NCBI RefSeq assembly: GCF_003408705.1
Contig: NZ_QAYL01000015.1
Location: 162,403 to 226,402 of the forward strand
DNA from: Mycobacterium uberis
GTDB lineage: Bacteria; Actinomycetota; Actinomycetes; Mycobacteriales; Mycobacteriaceae
Reading direction: 5' to 3'
DNA length: 64,000 nucleotides
Part shown: positions 21,593 to 30,796 of the stretch, piece by piece
How the letters are laid out: each line of letters begins with the position of its first letter
Numbering within the stretch: position 1 is the first letter of the stretch
Position numbers and translations under genes: made by a program
The notes under the pieces: model-generated
The model's database searches: none
What the model was told of the DNA's origin: nothing
Seen by the model: only the letters and a program-made list of their open reading frames with translations

Positions 21593-22411
21593 GTGAATGG
21601 GGGTAAGAGTGGGCTGTGGCGCGTGTTGTTGCGGCATGGATTGGACACCGCTGCCGATTTGTTCGACTTAGTCGCCCAAAAGATCAGCGCCGTGTCGGAG
21701 CCGCGTGCCCGCCTGCTCCGCCGTCGCCGCCGCGCGCTGCGGTGGGGTTTGATCTTCGGCTTCGGGTGCCTGTTTTGGGGCGTGGTGACAGTATTACTGG
21801 CGGCCTGGGGCTGGTTCGCGTTGTTGCTGCAGATCACCGGCTTCATTGCGGTTATACAGGCTATTCCGGCGACGTTGCTGCTGTTTCACTACCGCTGGCT
21901 ACGATCGAAGCCGCTGCCGACACGGCGGCCCGTGGGAGTTCGTCGGTTGCCGCCGCCCGGTTCGGCGGCTCGACCTGCGATTTCGGCGCTGAGTGCCTCC
22001 GAACGCGGGTTCTTTTCGTTGTTGGGTGTGATAGAGCAAGGTAAGATGTTATCCGTGGCCGAAATCCGTGACCTGACCGCCGCGGCTAACCAAACCGCGG
22101 TGACGATGGTGGCCACGGCTGCCCAGGTGGTGTCGATGGAGCGGGCGATGCGTTACTCTGCAGCGCCGCGGTCTTATCTGGTCCCCATTATTGATGCGTT
22201 TGCCGCGCAGTTGGGCGCTGGTGTCCGCCAGTACAATGAAATGGTCACCGCTGCAGCGCAATTAGTCTCTTCGGCGAACGGCAGTGGTAGTTCTGGAGGC
22301 GGTTTCGGTGTGGGGCTGGCCCCATGTTTACAGCAGTGCTACCGATCCTGGCCGGTTGGACACAGGCGTTCGACGAACTCGGCGGAATGCCACGGCGTTA
22401 GACAGGGTTAG
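21593..22411 (+). CDS. pspM: PspM-like membrane protein with altered C-terminus
   Basis: The 272-residue frame starts at a GTG 18 bases after the pspA remnant and has two membrane helices at about residues 48-95, followed by a helical cytoplasmic tail. It matches the Psp partner Rv2743c of M. tuberculosis in size and layout (from memory). The native C-terminus seems to lie in another frame: at 22338-22401 that frame reads LPILAGWTQAFDELGGMPRR and then a stop. The annotated frame instead ends in about 35 residues of unlikely composition. A frameshift near 22290-22330 is therefore probable. Since clgR and pspA are also broken, this may be a pseudogene in an early stage. Confidence 0.65.
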   Translation: MNGGKSGLWRVLLRHGLDTAADLFDLVAQKISAVSEPRARLLRRRRRALRWGLIFGFGCLFWGVVTVLLAAWGWFALLLQITGFIAVIQAIPATLLLFHYRWLRSKPLPTRRPVGVRRLPPPGSAARPAISALSASERGFFSLLGVIEQGKMLSVAEIRDLTAAANQTAVTMVATAAQVVSMERAMRYSAAPRSYLVPIIDAFAAQLGAGVRQYNEMVTAAAQLVSSANGSGSSGGGFGVGLAPCLQQCYRSWPVGHRRSTNSAECHGVRQG

Positions 22412-22815
22412 TCCTTGGGTCGCAGGCCGTAACGATTGACGTATGCCTGGCGGATGTGGGCGTCGTGCTTGTGGGCGAGTTCGTCGACGAGCTCGGGGTC
22501 TAGGTTGCGCACGTCCAACATATGAAGGCGCCATGCTTTGCTGAGCATATGCGAGAAGTACACGAAACGGAATAAGGATCGGCAGTGTCATGCTCAAGTG
22601 GACGTCGGGTGTTGTTGGGGCCAACCAGAATAGTGCGAGCATCAGCACAGCCGGAACCGCGACACAGATCATCATCCGGACAACAGCGCCCTTGCCCGCC
22701 GGATCGTTGCACACCCCCCCAGTCTTGCATTGATTCAGGCAATCGTCTCCCAATAGCAATAGCGGACGTATTGTGGCGCGTTGGGCTTGGTGTAGGCGGG
22801 CTTGCCGCTCATTGT
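22408..22815 (-). pseudogene. Small membrane protein, frameshifted
   Basis: On the minus strand a hydrophobic helix RMMICVAVPAVLMLALFWLA leads to a segment HLSMTLPILIPFR. In the next frame this continues as YFSHMLSKAWRLHMLDVRNL and DPELVDELAHKHDAHIRQAY, ending NRYGLRPKD and a stop at 22408. The two halves join at about 22560 by one extra base. The conserved-looking D-x-x-L-V-D-E-L-A-H-x-H-D tail tells the strand. In M. tuberculosis this interval is annotated on the other strand as Rv2742c (from memory). I do not know the function. Confidence 0.6.
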
Positions 22816-22826
22816 TCGGACGTTGC

Positions 22827-23160
22827 TTTATAGTGATGGGATCACCAGTGCAGCCACGCCTCGCACTGTCGCTTTGAACAGATCGAAGAAATCCAAGTAG
22901 TCTCGTCACAGCGTGATTCGTCTGTTGTGCACTTTGAAAAACGCCACAGACCCAGAATTGAACCGGCAGCAGGCTGACGATCATTGCGTCGGTGCGTTCG
23001 CAGAGTACGGTGTAGCCACCGGCGGCAATATTGTGGATCTTTATTCTCGAACTCTATACGGCCTTCCATCTTGCGCCATAGCGTGATCGTTCTGCTGCGG
23101 CTATGGATTGTTGTCAGTCCGACGTTCTGGTAGATGAGGTTGTCGGCCAACCCCGCATCA
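22827..23160 (-). pseudogene. ephG: EphG-like limonene-1,2-epoxide hydrolase remnant
   Basis: The minus strand reads LIYQNVGLTTIHSRSRTITL and WRKMEGRIEFE. After a frameshift it reads TVLCERTDAMIVSLLPVQFW and VCGVFQSAQQTNHAVT, and it ends near 22827 with a RGVAALVIPSL-like tail. This is the compact cone-shaped fold of epoxide hydrolases of the limonene-1,2-epoxide type, with the catalytic R-x-x-D read as ERTD. The position matches Rv2740 (ephG, from memory). At least two frameshifts and an absent N-terminus make it non-functional. Confidence 0.75.
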
Positions 23161-23206
23161 GCAGTTTCGTAATCCTCGTCCTGCAGAGCAGGTCAAGACA
23201 ATTTCG

Positions 23207-23248
23207 ACCGTGCGAATGTTTTTAACAACCGTGCGAATGTTTTTAACA
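23207..23248. repeat. Perfect 21-bp direct tandem repeat, two copies
   Basis: The units at 23207-23227 and 23228-23248 are identical and adjacent; each begins ACCGTGCGAATG and ends TTTAACA. They sit in decayed sequence between the ephG and glycosyltransferase remnants. This is a fresh tandem duplication. Confidence 0.95.
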
Positions 23249-23339
23249 TTTTATGCAGATGTCTCGGTCAGCTCAACCATAGCTGCTAGCCTAGGGGAAA
23301 CATGGTAGTAACGACGTTCTGGCGACTATGGCAAAGCGG

Positions 23340-24439
23340 ATGTGTGTCGCCGTGGTAGCTGGGTTAGATCTCGGGTACTCGTTTTCCCGCTATCGTGCTG
23401 TGTCAACAGCTTCGCCGAAGAGGGATACATTACCTATTACTGTTTATCGGAGCGGGTAGACATCGCTCAGACCGCCGGTGTCGAGATTGCCCTGCTTGAT
23501 GAGCTCGTGGCTGTCGGGGTCAGGGTCCACCGGCGTGTTGCGCAGATGGCCGTACTCAATGTGCCGGTGCTGCGCGACTTGGTGCCTGATCTGGTGGTAT
23601 CCGACGTCATAACCGCGGTCGGTAATATGGCTGTTTAATTGCTGGGGATCCTGTGGGTTGAACTTAACCCGCATCCACTTTGCCTGTCGTTCAAGAGTCT
23701 GCCGCCGATAGGCAGCGGACTAGCCACCCAGGCCGGCATTCGCGGCCGAATACGATGATGTCATCATGCGGGCGCTCACCGCGCGCTCCTGGCGCGTTGG
23801 CCTGTGACAGCGAGCCGCTGTGACGACTGATCGCCACGTTGCCTGCGTTGGAAGCCCTTCGTCCAGACTGGCTGACGAAGCTGTGGGTGGTGAGTTGGTT
23901 GCATTTCGAGCCGACCAGTCGGGTGCTGCAGATCTCTGTAAGGCTCCGGGCCGGTGGTGGTCGTGGCACCGTCCACGGCGTGTAGGGCATGGCACAGACC
24001 ACCTTGGACGCTCTGGTGCCCCGGGTATCCGCTGTTATCGGAGTTGCGTATGGGGTGGTGTCTCGGCTGAACGGTTCCGAGCTGGCAGTGCTGCCCTGGG
24101 CGATGGCTGGGTGGGAATACCAGGCGAAGCTGTTGACGCATACCTACGTGGTGATCTGCGGTGGAGGTCATGGTATAATAGCCAGAAAGTTGTTGGCCGG
24201 GATGCTGCTGGCAGGTGGTTACTGGCGGTTGGAATTAATGGGAGATAGCCAATCGGGTGGTGCGGCAGGGCAGTGGGCAGTTGATTTGGCCGTTGACCGC
24301 TGCGGCGTTGATGGCCGCGGTTAACGAGGTGCTGTTGTCGCCGGGACATTGCAAGGCCGCACAACGAGCCGCCGTCAGCATCGCTGGAGTCGCCGATCCA
24401 GTCCGGGTGTGTCACGAAGCGCTGGCGTTCACTGGGTAA
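23340..24439 (+). pseudogene. Glycosyltransferase (MGT/UGT-like, Rv2739c-type) remnant
   Basis: Starting at the ATG at 23340 the frames give VAVVAGLDLGYSF, then GVRVHRRVAQMAVLNVPVLR with DLVPDLVVSDVITAVGNMA, then MAGWEYQAKLLTHTYVVICG with GGHGIIARKLLAG. The sequence ends VAGVADPVRVCHEALAFTG. This is a GT1-type (UDP-glycosyltransferase-like) protein with the C-terminal donor-site motif H-x-x-x-x-x-x-x-G-G-x-G (HTYVVICGGGHG). At least four frameshifts break it. The position before DUF3046 and recA matches Rv2739c (from memory). Confidence 0.8.
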
Positions 24440-24461
24440 CTGGCTGGGTAAGTTTGTTGGC

Positions 24462-24656
24462 GTGCGGCTGGCGGAATTCCACGAACAAGTCATCCTGCGA
24501 TTCGGCGCCGCGTACGGCGCGTCTGTGCTGGTCGATCATGTGTTGACCGGCTGCGGTGGCCGTACCGCCGCCCAGGCGATCGAAGACGGTGTCGAGCCAC
24601 GCGACGTTTGGCGGGCGTTATGCGTCGACTTCGACGTGCCCCGCGATCAGTGGTGA
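24462..24656 (+). CDS. DUF3046 protein
   Basis: This 64-residue protein is the conserved small actinobacterial protein just upstream of recA (Rv2738c counterpart, from memory). It starts with GTG in VRLAEFHEQVILRFGAAYGA, has the DHVLTGCGGRTAAQAIEDGV core and ends DVPRDQW. The family has no established biochemical role; it is almost always next to recA. The frame is intact and well conserved, although the preceding gene is degraded, which argues for retained function. Confidence 0.9.
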   Translation: MRLAEFHEQVILRFGAAYGASVLVDHVLTGCGGRTAAQAIEDGVEPRDVWRALCVDFDVPRDQW

Positions 24657-24693
24657 TTTCGTGGATTGCAGGGACGGTGTGTCGATACTTGAA

Positions 24694-24709
24694 TCGAACA
24701 AATGTTCTT
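24694..24709 (+). promoter_or_regulatory. LexA-binding SOS box of recA
   Basis: TCGAACAAATGTTCTT matches the mycobacterial SOS box TCGAAC-N4-GTTCGA at 10 of 12 fixed positions. It lies 107 bases before the recA start codon, where the M. tuberculosis recA SOS box also lies. Confidence 0.75.
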
Positions 24710-24815
24710 CTACTGTAGTGGTTACTCGGTGATATCGACTTGTCGGTGGCCTTCTCTAGTGTCACGGCCAACCGGCCGGTACCGGTCACTGAGCATCGAC
24801 TACAGGAGAAGCAAC

Positions 24816-27167
24816 ATGGCGCAAGTTCCCGACCGTGAGAAAGCTCTTGAGCTGGCGATGGCCCAGATCGAGAAAAATTACGGCAAAGGCTCAGTGATGC
24901 GTCTCGGTGACGAGGTGCGTCAGCCAATCTCGGTCATTCCAACCGGGTCCATCGCACTGGATGTGGCCCTAGGTATCGGCGGTTTGCCGCGTGGCCGGGT
25001 AGTGGAGATATACGGTCCGGAGTCCTCGGGTAAGACCACTGTTGCCCTGCACGCGGTGGCCAACGCCCAGGCGGCGGGCGGTGTTGCGGCGTTCATCGAT
25101 GCCGAGCACGCCTTGGACCCGGAGTATGCCAAGAAGCTCGGTGTTGACACTGATTCCCTGTTGGTCAGCCAACCAGACACCGGTGAACAGGCCCTCGAGA
25201 TTGCCGACATGCTGGTCCGTTCCAGTGCGCTCGACATTTTGGTCATCGACTCGGTGGCGGCGCTGGTGCCGCGCGCGGAACTTGAAGGTGAGATGGGGGA
25301 CAGCCATGTCGGACTGCAAGCCCGGCTGATGAGTCAGGCGCTGCGGAAAATGACTGGTGCGCTCAATAATTCGGGAACCACTGCGATCTTTATCAATCAG
25401 CTTCGAGAAAAAATTGGCGTGATGTTCGGCAGTCCTGAAACTACGACGGGTGGAAATGCTTTGAAGTTCTATGCGTCGGTGCGCATGGACGTACGTAGGA
25501 TCGAGACACTCAAGAATGGCACCGAGGCGGTCGGTAACCGGACTCGAGTCAAGCTCGTCAAAAATAAGTGCTTTGCCCAGGGTACTCGGATCTTCGATCC
25601 GGTCACCGGGAGAACGCATCGCATCGAGGATGTTGTCGATGGGCGAAAGCAAATCCATGTCGTCGCTGTGGCCAAGGATGGAATGCTTTATGCGCGGCCC
25701 GTAGTGTCCTGGTTCGACCAGGGGATGCAGGATGTAATCGGGTTGCGGATTGCCGGCGGTACAACTGTGTGGGTGACACCTGATCACAAAGTGTTGACAG
25801 AATGCGGGTGGCGTCAGGCTGGGGAACTCCGCAAGGGAGACCGGGTGGCGCAACCACGGCGCTTTGAAAGATTTGGTACCAGTGCGCCGATTCCGGTGGA
25901 TCATGCACGGATGCTTGGCTATCTGATCGGAGACGGCTACGTGGGAGGTAAGACGCCGATCAATTTCATCAATGTTCAGCCGATACTTAGCGACGACGTG
26001 ACGCGAATCGCAGCGGCGCTTGGTCGCGTGACTCCTTCACAGGGGCATATGTCATTTGCAACCGTGCATCGACCTGGTGAACGCAACGGTGCCCTCGACC
26101 TTTACCGGCAGACTAGTACCCACGGCAAGCCCGCATGGGAGAAGACAGTTCCAAATTGGTTTTTCGAGCCGGATATCGCTGCCGATATAGTCGGGAATCT
26201 GCTCTTCGGTCTGTTTGAGAGTTATGGTTGGGTGATTAAAAAACAGACCAGGGCGCTTTGTGTCGGTTTTACGGCGACTTCCGAACAGCTCGCGTACCAG
26301 ATTCATTGGTTGTTAATGCGGTTTGGCATTGTGAACTCTGTTAGAGAATACGATCCGACTCAGGAGCGGCCGAATGTCGTCAACGGTCAACGGGTTCAGA
26401 GCATGCGCCAAGTGTTCGAAGTCTGGATCTCGGGTATGGAGAACATCACGGCATTCTCGGAATCAGTTCCCATGTGGGGGCCGCGCGGTATCGTCTTGAC
26501 GCAGGCGATTCTAGAAGCGATGCAGGGGTGTCGGCGCAAATCGCAGGTGATGTATTTGTCCTCGGAGATAACCGATGCAGTGCTGAATTATCTTGACGAG
26601 CGGGGCGTGACCGCGCAAGAAGCTGCTGCCGTGATCGGTACGAGTTTCGGGGATCCTCGTGGTGGGATGAAGCAGGTTCTGGGTGCTGGTCTTTTACGTC
26701 GGGATCGTGTGCAGGTTCTCGCAAACGCTTTGGACGATAAGTTCCTACATGATGTGCTGGCAGAAGAACTTCGGTACTCGGTGATTCATGAAGTGCTGCC
26801 ACCGCGGCGGATGCGGACATTCGACCTCGAGATCGAGGAACTGCATAATCTTGTCGCGGACGGGGTTGTCATGCACAACTGCTCACCGCCTTTCAAGCAG
26901 GCCGAGTTCGACATCCTTTACGGCAAGGGCATAAGCAGGGAGGGGTCGCTGATCGATATGGGTGTGGACCAGGGCTTTATTCGCAAGTCCGGGTCCTGGT
27001 TCACTTACGAAGGCGAGCAGCTGGGCCAGGGCAAGGAGAATGCGCGCAACTTCTTGTTGGAAAATGCCGATGTGGCAAACGAGATCGAGAAAAAGATCAA
27101 GGAGAAGCTCGGCATTGGCGCGGTCGTGACCGATGGCGACCTCCTGCCCGCCCCCGTTGATTTCTGA
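24816..27167 (+). CDS. recA: RecA recombinase precursor with intein
   Basis: RecA forms filaments on single-stranded DNA, drives strand exchange and triggers LexA self-cleavage. The 783-residue precursor has a 251-residue N-extein with the P-loop GPESSGKT (67-74) and Walker [14 protein letters not shown] 437-residue intein follows (residues 252-688), then a 95-residue C-extein starting [10 protein letters not shown]. The mature protein after splicing is 346 residues, the normal size. The ATG at 24816 is preceded by AGGAG and gives the conserved [13 protein letters not shown]. recX overlaps the 3' end by 35 bases. An SOS box lies upstream. The site used in M. leprae recA (near TTGG-ALKFY, from memory) is empty here. 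Confidence 0.97.
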   Translation: MAQVPDREKALELAMAQIEKNYGKGSVMRLGDEVRQPISVIPTGSIALDVALGIGGLPRGRVVEIYGPESSGKTTVALHAVANAQAAGGVAAFIDAEHALDPEYAKKLGVDTDSLLVSQPDTGEQALEIADMLVRSSALDILVIDSVAALVPRAELEGEMGDSHVGLQARLMSQALRKMTGALNNSGTTAIFINQLREKIGVMFGSPETTTGGNALKFYASVRMDVRRIETLKNGTEAVGNRTRVKLVKNKCFAQGTRIFDPVTGRTHRIEDVVDGRKQIHVVAVAKDGMLYARPVVSWFDQGMQDVIGLRIAGGTTVWVTPDHKVLTECGWRQAGELRKGDRVAQPRRFERFGTSAPIPVDHARMLGYLIGDGYVGGKTPINFINVQPILSDDVTRIAAALGRVTPSQGHMSFATVHRPGERNGALDLYRQTSTHGKPAWEKTVPNWFFEPDIAADIVGNLLFGLFESYGWVIKKQTRALCVGFTATSEQLAYQIHWLLMRFGIVNSVREYDPTQERPNVVNGQRVQSMRQVFEVWISGMENITAFSESVPMWGPRGIVLTQAILEAMQGCRRKSQVMYLSSEITDAVLNYLDERGVTAQEAAAVIGTSFGDPRGGMKQVLGAGLLRRDRVQVLANALDDKFLHDVLAEELRYSVIHEVLPPRRMRTFDLEIEELHNLVADGVVMHNCSPPFKQAEFDILYGKGISREGSLIDMGVDQGFIRKSGSWFTYEGEQLGQGKENARNFLLENADVANEIEKKIKEKLGIGAVVTDGDLLPAPVDF
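25569..26879 (+). other. RecA intein, M. tuberculosis site, homing nuclease probably inactive
   Basis: The intein runs from Cys1 ([14 protein letters not shown]) to Asn437 ([13 protein letters not shown]), with extein Cys following. Splicing residues look intact: Cys1, block B TPDH, the block F FDLE and H, the penultimate His and terminal Asn. In between lies a LAGLIDADG-type endonuclease. Its first motif, LGYLIGDG, keeps Asp122. The second reads [11 protein letters not shown] where the M. tuberculosis intein has FESDGW, so the Asp equivalent to residue 222 is Tyr219 here (codon TAT at 26223-26225). The intein is three residues shorter than the 440-residue M. tuberculosis one because of a deletion just after GDG. 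Confidence 0.95.
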
Positions 27168-27648
27168 TCGTGGTGAGCAGGCACGGGTATTGTGTCTGCG
27201 CCTGCTCACCGCAAGGTCGCGAACTCGAGCTGAGTTATTCGGCCAGTTGGCGAAACGTGGATACCCCGACGATGTCAGTAACCAGGTACTGGATCGGCTG
27301 GCTGCCGTTGGCCTGGTGAATGACACGGATTTCGCCGAACAGTGGGTGCGATCTCGGCGCGTGAACGCGGGAAAGAGCAAGCGCGTGTTGGCTGCTGAAT
27401 TGCACGCCAAAGGGGTTGATAATGACGTCATCGCCGCCGTGTTGGACGGGATCGATGCTGGTGCCGAGCGGGAGCGGGCTGAGCAGCTGGTATGGGCCAG
27501 GCTACGGCGAGAGGTGTTAGACCAGGACGACGCACGGGTGAGTCGCCGACTAGTGACGATGTTGGTGCGCCGTGGATATAGCCAGATTACGGCGTGTGAG
27601 GTGGTTGTCGCCGAGCTAGCTACTGAACGGGAGCGACGTCGGGTCTAA
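27133..27648 (+). CDS. recX: Regulatory protein RecX
   Basis: RecX is a modular helical protein that binds inside the RecA filament groove and restrains its activity. The 171-residue protein has three helical repeats: [20 protein letters not shown] with AKRGYPDD near residues 20-50, [20 protein letters not shown] near 63-82, and the C-terminal [16 protein letters not shown]. The start [10 protein letters not shown] overlaps the recA 3' end in another frame, the usual coupling of the pair. The gene is intact. The next gene downstream, miaB, is broken. Confidence 0.93.
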   Translation: MATSCPPPLISDRGEQARVLCLRLLTARSRTRAELFGQLAKRGYPDDVSNQVLDRLAAVGLVNDTDFAEQWVRSRRVNAGKSKRVLAAELHAKGVDNDVIAAVLDGIDAGAERERAEQLVWARLRREVLDQDDARVSRRLVTMLVRRGYSQITACEVVVAELATERERRRV

Positions 27649-27696
27649 ATAAGCTGCGGGTTAATCCGATGGGCCCCGGTCGCGTACCATATCTCC

Positions 27697-28840
27697 GTGA
27701 CTTCGGTGGTGACATGTGATGCCACGAGCGTGGCGGACCCCAATGCCCAGGCTGGATATCCGTCGGCGCGCGCCTATCGGGTCCGCACCTACAGATGCCA
27801 AATGAACATTCAAGATTCCGAGCGGTTAGCGGGTCTGCTCAAAACCGCTGGCTACCAGTGGATGGTTGACGACTCAGATGCTGGAGATGCTGACGTGGCG
27901 GTCGTCAACACCTGCGTTGTTCATGAGAACGCCGACAACAAGCTCTACGGCAACCTCAGCCACTTGGCTGAGCGCAAGCGACACAATCCTGACATGCAAT
28001 CACGGTCGGTGACTTCCTGGCTCCGAAAGACCAATACGCAGTGCTGAGCAAAGCACTGTGGGTCGATGCCGTTTTTGGCACTCATAACTTGGGATCGTTG
28101 TTCACGCGACTCGAACAGACGCTCCACAACAAGGTCGCCCAGGTGGAAATCGTCGCGGTGCTGCAGCAGTTTCCGTTAGCGCTGCCGAAATGCCTCGAAT
28201 CGTCTTGTGCTGCTTGGGTTTTTATATCCTTTGGTTGTAAAAAAGTTGTAACTTCTGCATCGTTCCGTCGCTGCGGGGTAAGAAGGTTGACTGCAGTCCG
28301 GCGGACATCCTGGCCGAGGTGGGAGCACTGGTGGCTAACGGCGTGCTCGCAGTAACTCTGCTGAAGCAGAACGTCAATGCTTACGGGGTCTCTTTCACTG
28401 ACCCGGCGCTGTCCTGCAATCGTGATGCTTTCGCCGAGTTGCTGCGAGCCTGCGGGCGTATCGACGGACTTAAACGCGTGCGGTTCACCTTTCTGCATCC
28501 TGCCGAGTTCACCGACGATGTCGTCGAACTGCTAGTCACCGCCGACGAAGGACGCAAAGACGTCCGCATCACGTGCAGGAACGAGGGTGCGCGACGGCTG
28601 GTTGGTGCATTTCACCTTGGACAAGCTTTGGTACACACAGGTGCGGTCCGGCGATATCATCACCGTGATGGTCACTGCAGTAGCGTCGCATCATCTGATC
28701 GTCGGTGCGGAACATGTTGACCGACCACCGCGCGCGCGTTGGGGACGCACACGTTGCCGGGCAGCGCCCGCGCAGTACCGGGCTCGGTATACCGGGTGTC
28801 GGGCGGTCTTCAGCTTCGGTCGGGCTTGTCGGGCGTGCCC
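27697..28840 (+). pseudogene. miaB: tRNA methylthiotransferase MiaB, broken and internally deleted
   Basis: The N-terminal UPF0004 domain is readable as [20 protein letters not shown] and [20 protein letters not shown], then shifts frame. The radical-SAM region survives only as degraded [11 protein letters not shown] with its CxxxCxxC cluster split by a frameshift. Then come [13 protein letters not shown] and [20 protein letters not shown]. Directly after that the sequence jumps to DEGRKDVRI, which belongs to the C-terminal TRAM region. About 200 codons of the middle are therefore missing. MiaB would convert i6A37 to ms2i6A37 in tRNA using two [4Fe-4S] clusters. It is clearly inactive, whereas miaA is intact. 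Confidence 0.9.
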
Positions 28841-28841
28841 G

Positions 28842-29354
28842 ATGAGCAAAGATCGTAATGTCGCGGATTTCTTCAACGGCTTATGTGCTGAAGTTGAGGC
28901 AGCGGAGCGTCGGATCGAACGTGAAATCGAGCCCGGTGCAAGGGGTTTTGTGGTAGCGATCTTGGTATTTGTGCTGCTGGGATCGTTCATTCTGCCGCAC
29001 ACCGGCCAGGTGCTGGGTTGGGATGTGCTGTTCGGCAGCCACAGCGCCGACATAGCTGCGGTGGCGTTGCCTTCGCGGCTATTCGCCTGGCTAGCGCTGG
29101 TATTTGGTATTGGTTTCTCGATGCTGGCGTTGATGACACGGCGCTGGGCTCTGGCCTGGGTTGCCCTGACGGGTGCGGCGATGGCCAGCATTGTTGGTCT
29201 GCTGGCTGTATGGTCGCGTCAGACTGCGGCTGAGGGTCAGCCGGGTCCCGGGGTGGGACTCATCGTGGCGTGGATCACGTTAATTTTATTGACGTTTCAC
29301 TGGTCCCGTGTGGTGTGGTCGCGCACGATCGTGCAACTCGTCGCCGAGGAGTAG
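28842..29354 (+). CDS. Conserved membrane protein (Rv2732c-like)
   Basis: This 170-residue protein begins MSKDRNVADFFNGLCAEVEA, a soluble helical head, and then has four hydrophobic helices (about residues 28-50, 70-95, 100-130 and 135-160). I chose the ATG at 28842; the open frame extends upstream but through the miaB remnant. It corresponds to the transmembrane protein after miaB in M. tuberculosis (Rv2732c, from memory), which is somewhat longer at the N-terminus as I recall. No catalytic motif is visible and the function is unknown. Confidence 0.8.
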   Translation: MSKDRNVADFFNGLCAEVEAAERRIEREIEPGARGFVVAILVFVLLGSFILPHTGQVLGWDVLFGSHSADIAAVALPSRLFAWLALVFGIGFSMLALMTRRWALAWVALTGAAMASIVGLLAVWSRQTAAEGQPGPGVGLIVAWITLILLTFHWSRVVWSRTIVQLVAEE

Positions 29355-29455
29355 CAGCGTCGAGTTGTTGCGTAGCAGTCAAATACGATGTTGGACGGTC
29401 TGGACAGCGTCAGCAACCCGGACACTAGGGTGCCGCCGGATCCCCAAGGCGGCTG

Positions 29456-30796
29456 CTAAAATCTGCGGGCCAGCGCATCAGCGGCGGTTTCAGCCCACTG
29501 TCGCCACTGTGCGGCATTAGCCTCGGCTTCTTTGGCTTCTTTGATCCGGCCGGCAGCCGCTGCCTTCTGGGCCTGTCGTTCGAACTGCTCGGCCCGGGTT
29601 CGGAATTGTTCAGCGCGGACCTGCGCCTGGGGGTCGGCCCAATCTGATGTGCCTGCGTCGCGTATTCTCTTTTCGACGGCGCGCAGCCGCCGCTCCAATT
29701 CGGCGGATCGTTCCCGGGGAATCCGGCCAATTGCATCCCATTTTTCGGTGATCGAGCGCAGCGCCGTTCTCGAGGCTTCGTAGTTAGCGGTGTCGAGTTT
29801 TTCCGCTTCAGCTAGCAACGCCTCTTTGGCGGTGGCATTGGCCCGCAATTCGGCGTCTTTTTCCGCTGACGCGGCATTGCGAGCCGCGAAGAAACAGTCT
29901 TGTGCCGCTTTAAAGCGGCACCACAGTGCATCGTCGATATCTCGGGTTGTACGTCCCGCCGCCTTCCATTCGGTGAGTAGCTTTCGGAACTCCGCGCTCG
30001 TGGTGGTCCACTCCCTGGAGTGGGACAGCTCTTCGGCTCGTTCGCAGAGCCGTTCTTTGTGTTGCCTGACCTCAGAACGCTCTCGGTCGAGCTCGGAGAA
30101 ATGCGATCCCCGTCGCCGGTTGAAGGTTTCTCTGGCTGCCGAATAGCGTTTCCATAGCGCGTCGTCGACCTTTCGATCCAGGCCGCTGATCGTCTTCCAT
30201 TCATCGAGGATCGCACGCAGCCGGTCACCGGCGACTTTCCAGTGGGTTGAGTTGTCGGCCAGATCCTCGGCCTCGGCGGCCAGCGCCTCCTTGCGTGCGG
30301 TCTGTGCGGCCCGATGCTCGTCGCGTCGGGAGCGATCCGCAACGACGATAACGTCGACGCGCGCCAGTAGGTCTGTCAACCGGGTCGCGAGTGCGTCGAT
30401 GTCGCCCAATACACATGCCGTCGGCAACGCCTCGGCCAGCGCTGCCGCATTGGCCTGGATCTTGCGGGCGTCGCCGGCTCCCGTGGCCAGTCGCTCTTCC
30501 ATTAGCGTGATCTCGGTGCACAGATCGTCGAATCGGCGGCCAAAATGAGCAAACGCGGCTTCGCGATCGCCGGCTTGCCAGGAGCCGACGATACGTTCAC
30601 CGGCCGCGCTGATCAGCCACACCGTGCCGTCGTCATCCATGCGTCCGAATCGGTGTGGGTCGTTGGACGGGGGTGTTGCCACCAGGTGGGTGGCGGATCG
30701 CGGCATTGGCCGGGGGCCGGGACGTGGTGCCGGCTTGGGCGAATCGTTGGTCCGGGATTCGTCGGCCGTCATGCGTTGGTCACCTACCTTTGTCAC
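29456..30796 (-). CDS. DUF349 repeat protein (Rv2731-like)
   Basis: The 446-residue protein has a proline-rich head and a [20 protein letters not shown] segment. It then has about three DUF349 helical-hairpin repeats, each with a W-K-x-x-x-x-x-x-R or E-W-K-x-x-G pattern, seen in [40 protein letters not shown] and [20 protein letters not shown]. It is long, charged and predicted to be a coiled coil. Function is not established. A start at 30772 ([10 protein letters not shown]) is an alternative to 30796. The gene is intact and convergent with Rv2732c. Confidence 0.88.
   Translation of the reverse strand: MTKVGDQRMTADESRTNDSPKPAPRPGPRPMPRSATHLVATPPSNDPHRFGRMDDDGTVWLISAAGERIVGSWQAGDREAAFAHFGRRFDDLCTEITLMEERLATGAGDARKIQANAAALAEALPTACVLGDIDALATRLTDLLARVDVIVVADRSRRDEHRAAQTARKEALAAEAEDLADNSTHWKVAGDRLRAILDEWKTISGLDRKVDDALWKRYSAARETFNRRRGSHFSELDRERSEVRQHKERLCERAEELSHSREWTTTSAEFRKLLTEWKAAGRTTRDIDDALWCRFKAAQDCFFAARNAASAEKDAELRANATAKEALLAEAEKLDTANYEASRTALRSITEKWDAIGRIPRERSAELERRLRAVEKRIRDAGTSDWADPQAQVRAEQFRTRAEQFERQAQKAAAAGRIKEAKEAEANAAQWRQWAETAADALARRF

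Noticed and set aside
24969..25904. Minus-strand frame of 311 codons opposite recA
   Set aside because: It is antisense to the highly conserved RecA N-extein and the intein, and has no family signature.
28587..28841. N-terminal extension of the Rv2732c-like protein
   Set aside because: The extra codons overlap the miaB C-terminal remnant in another frame. The ATG at 28842 starts the family-like sequence.
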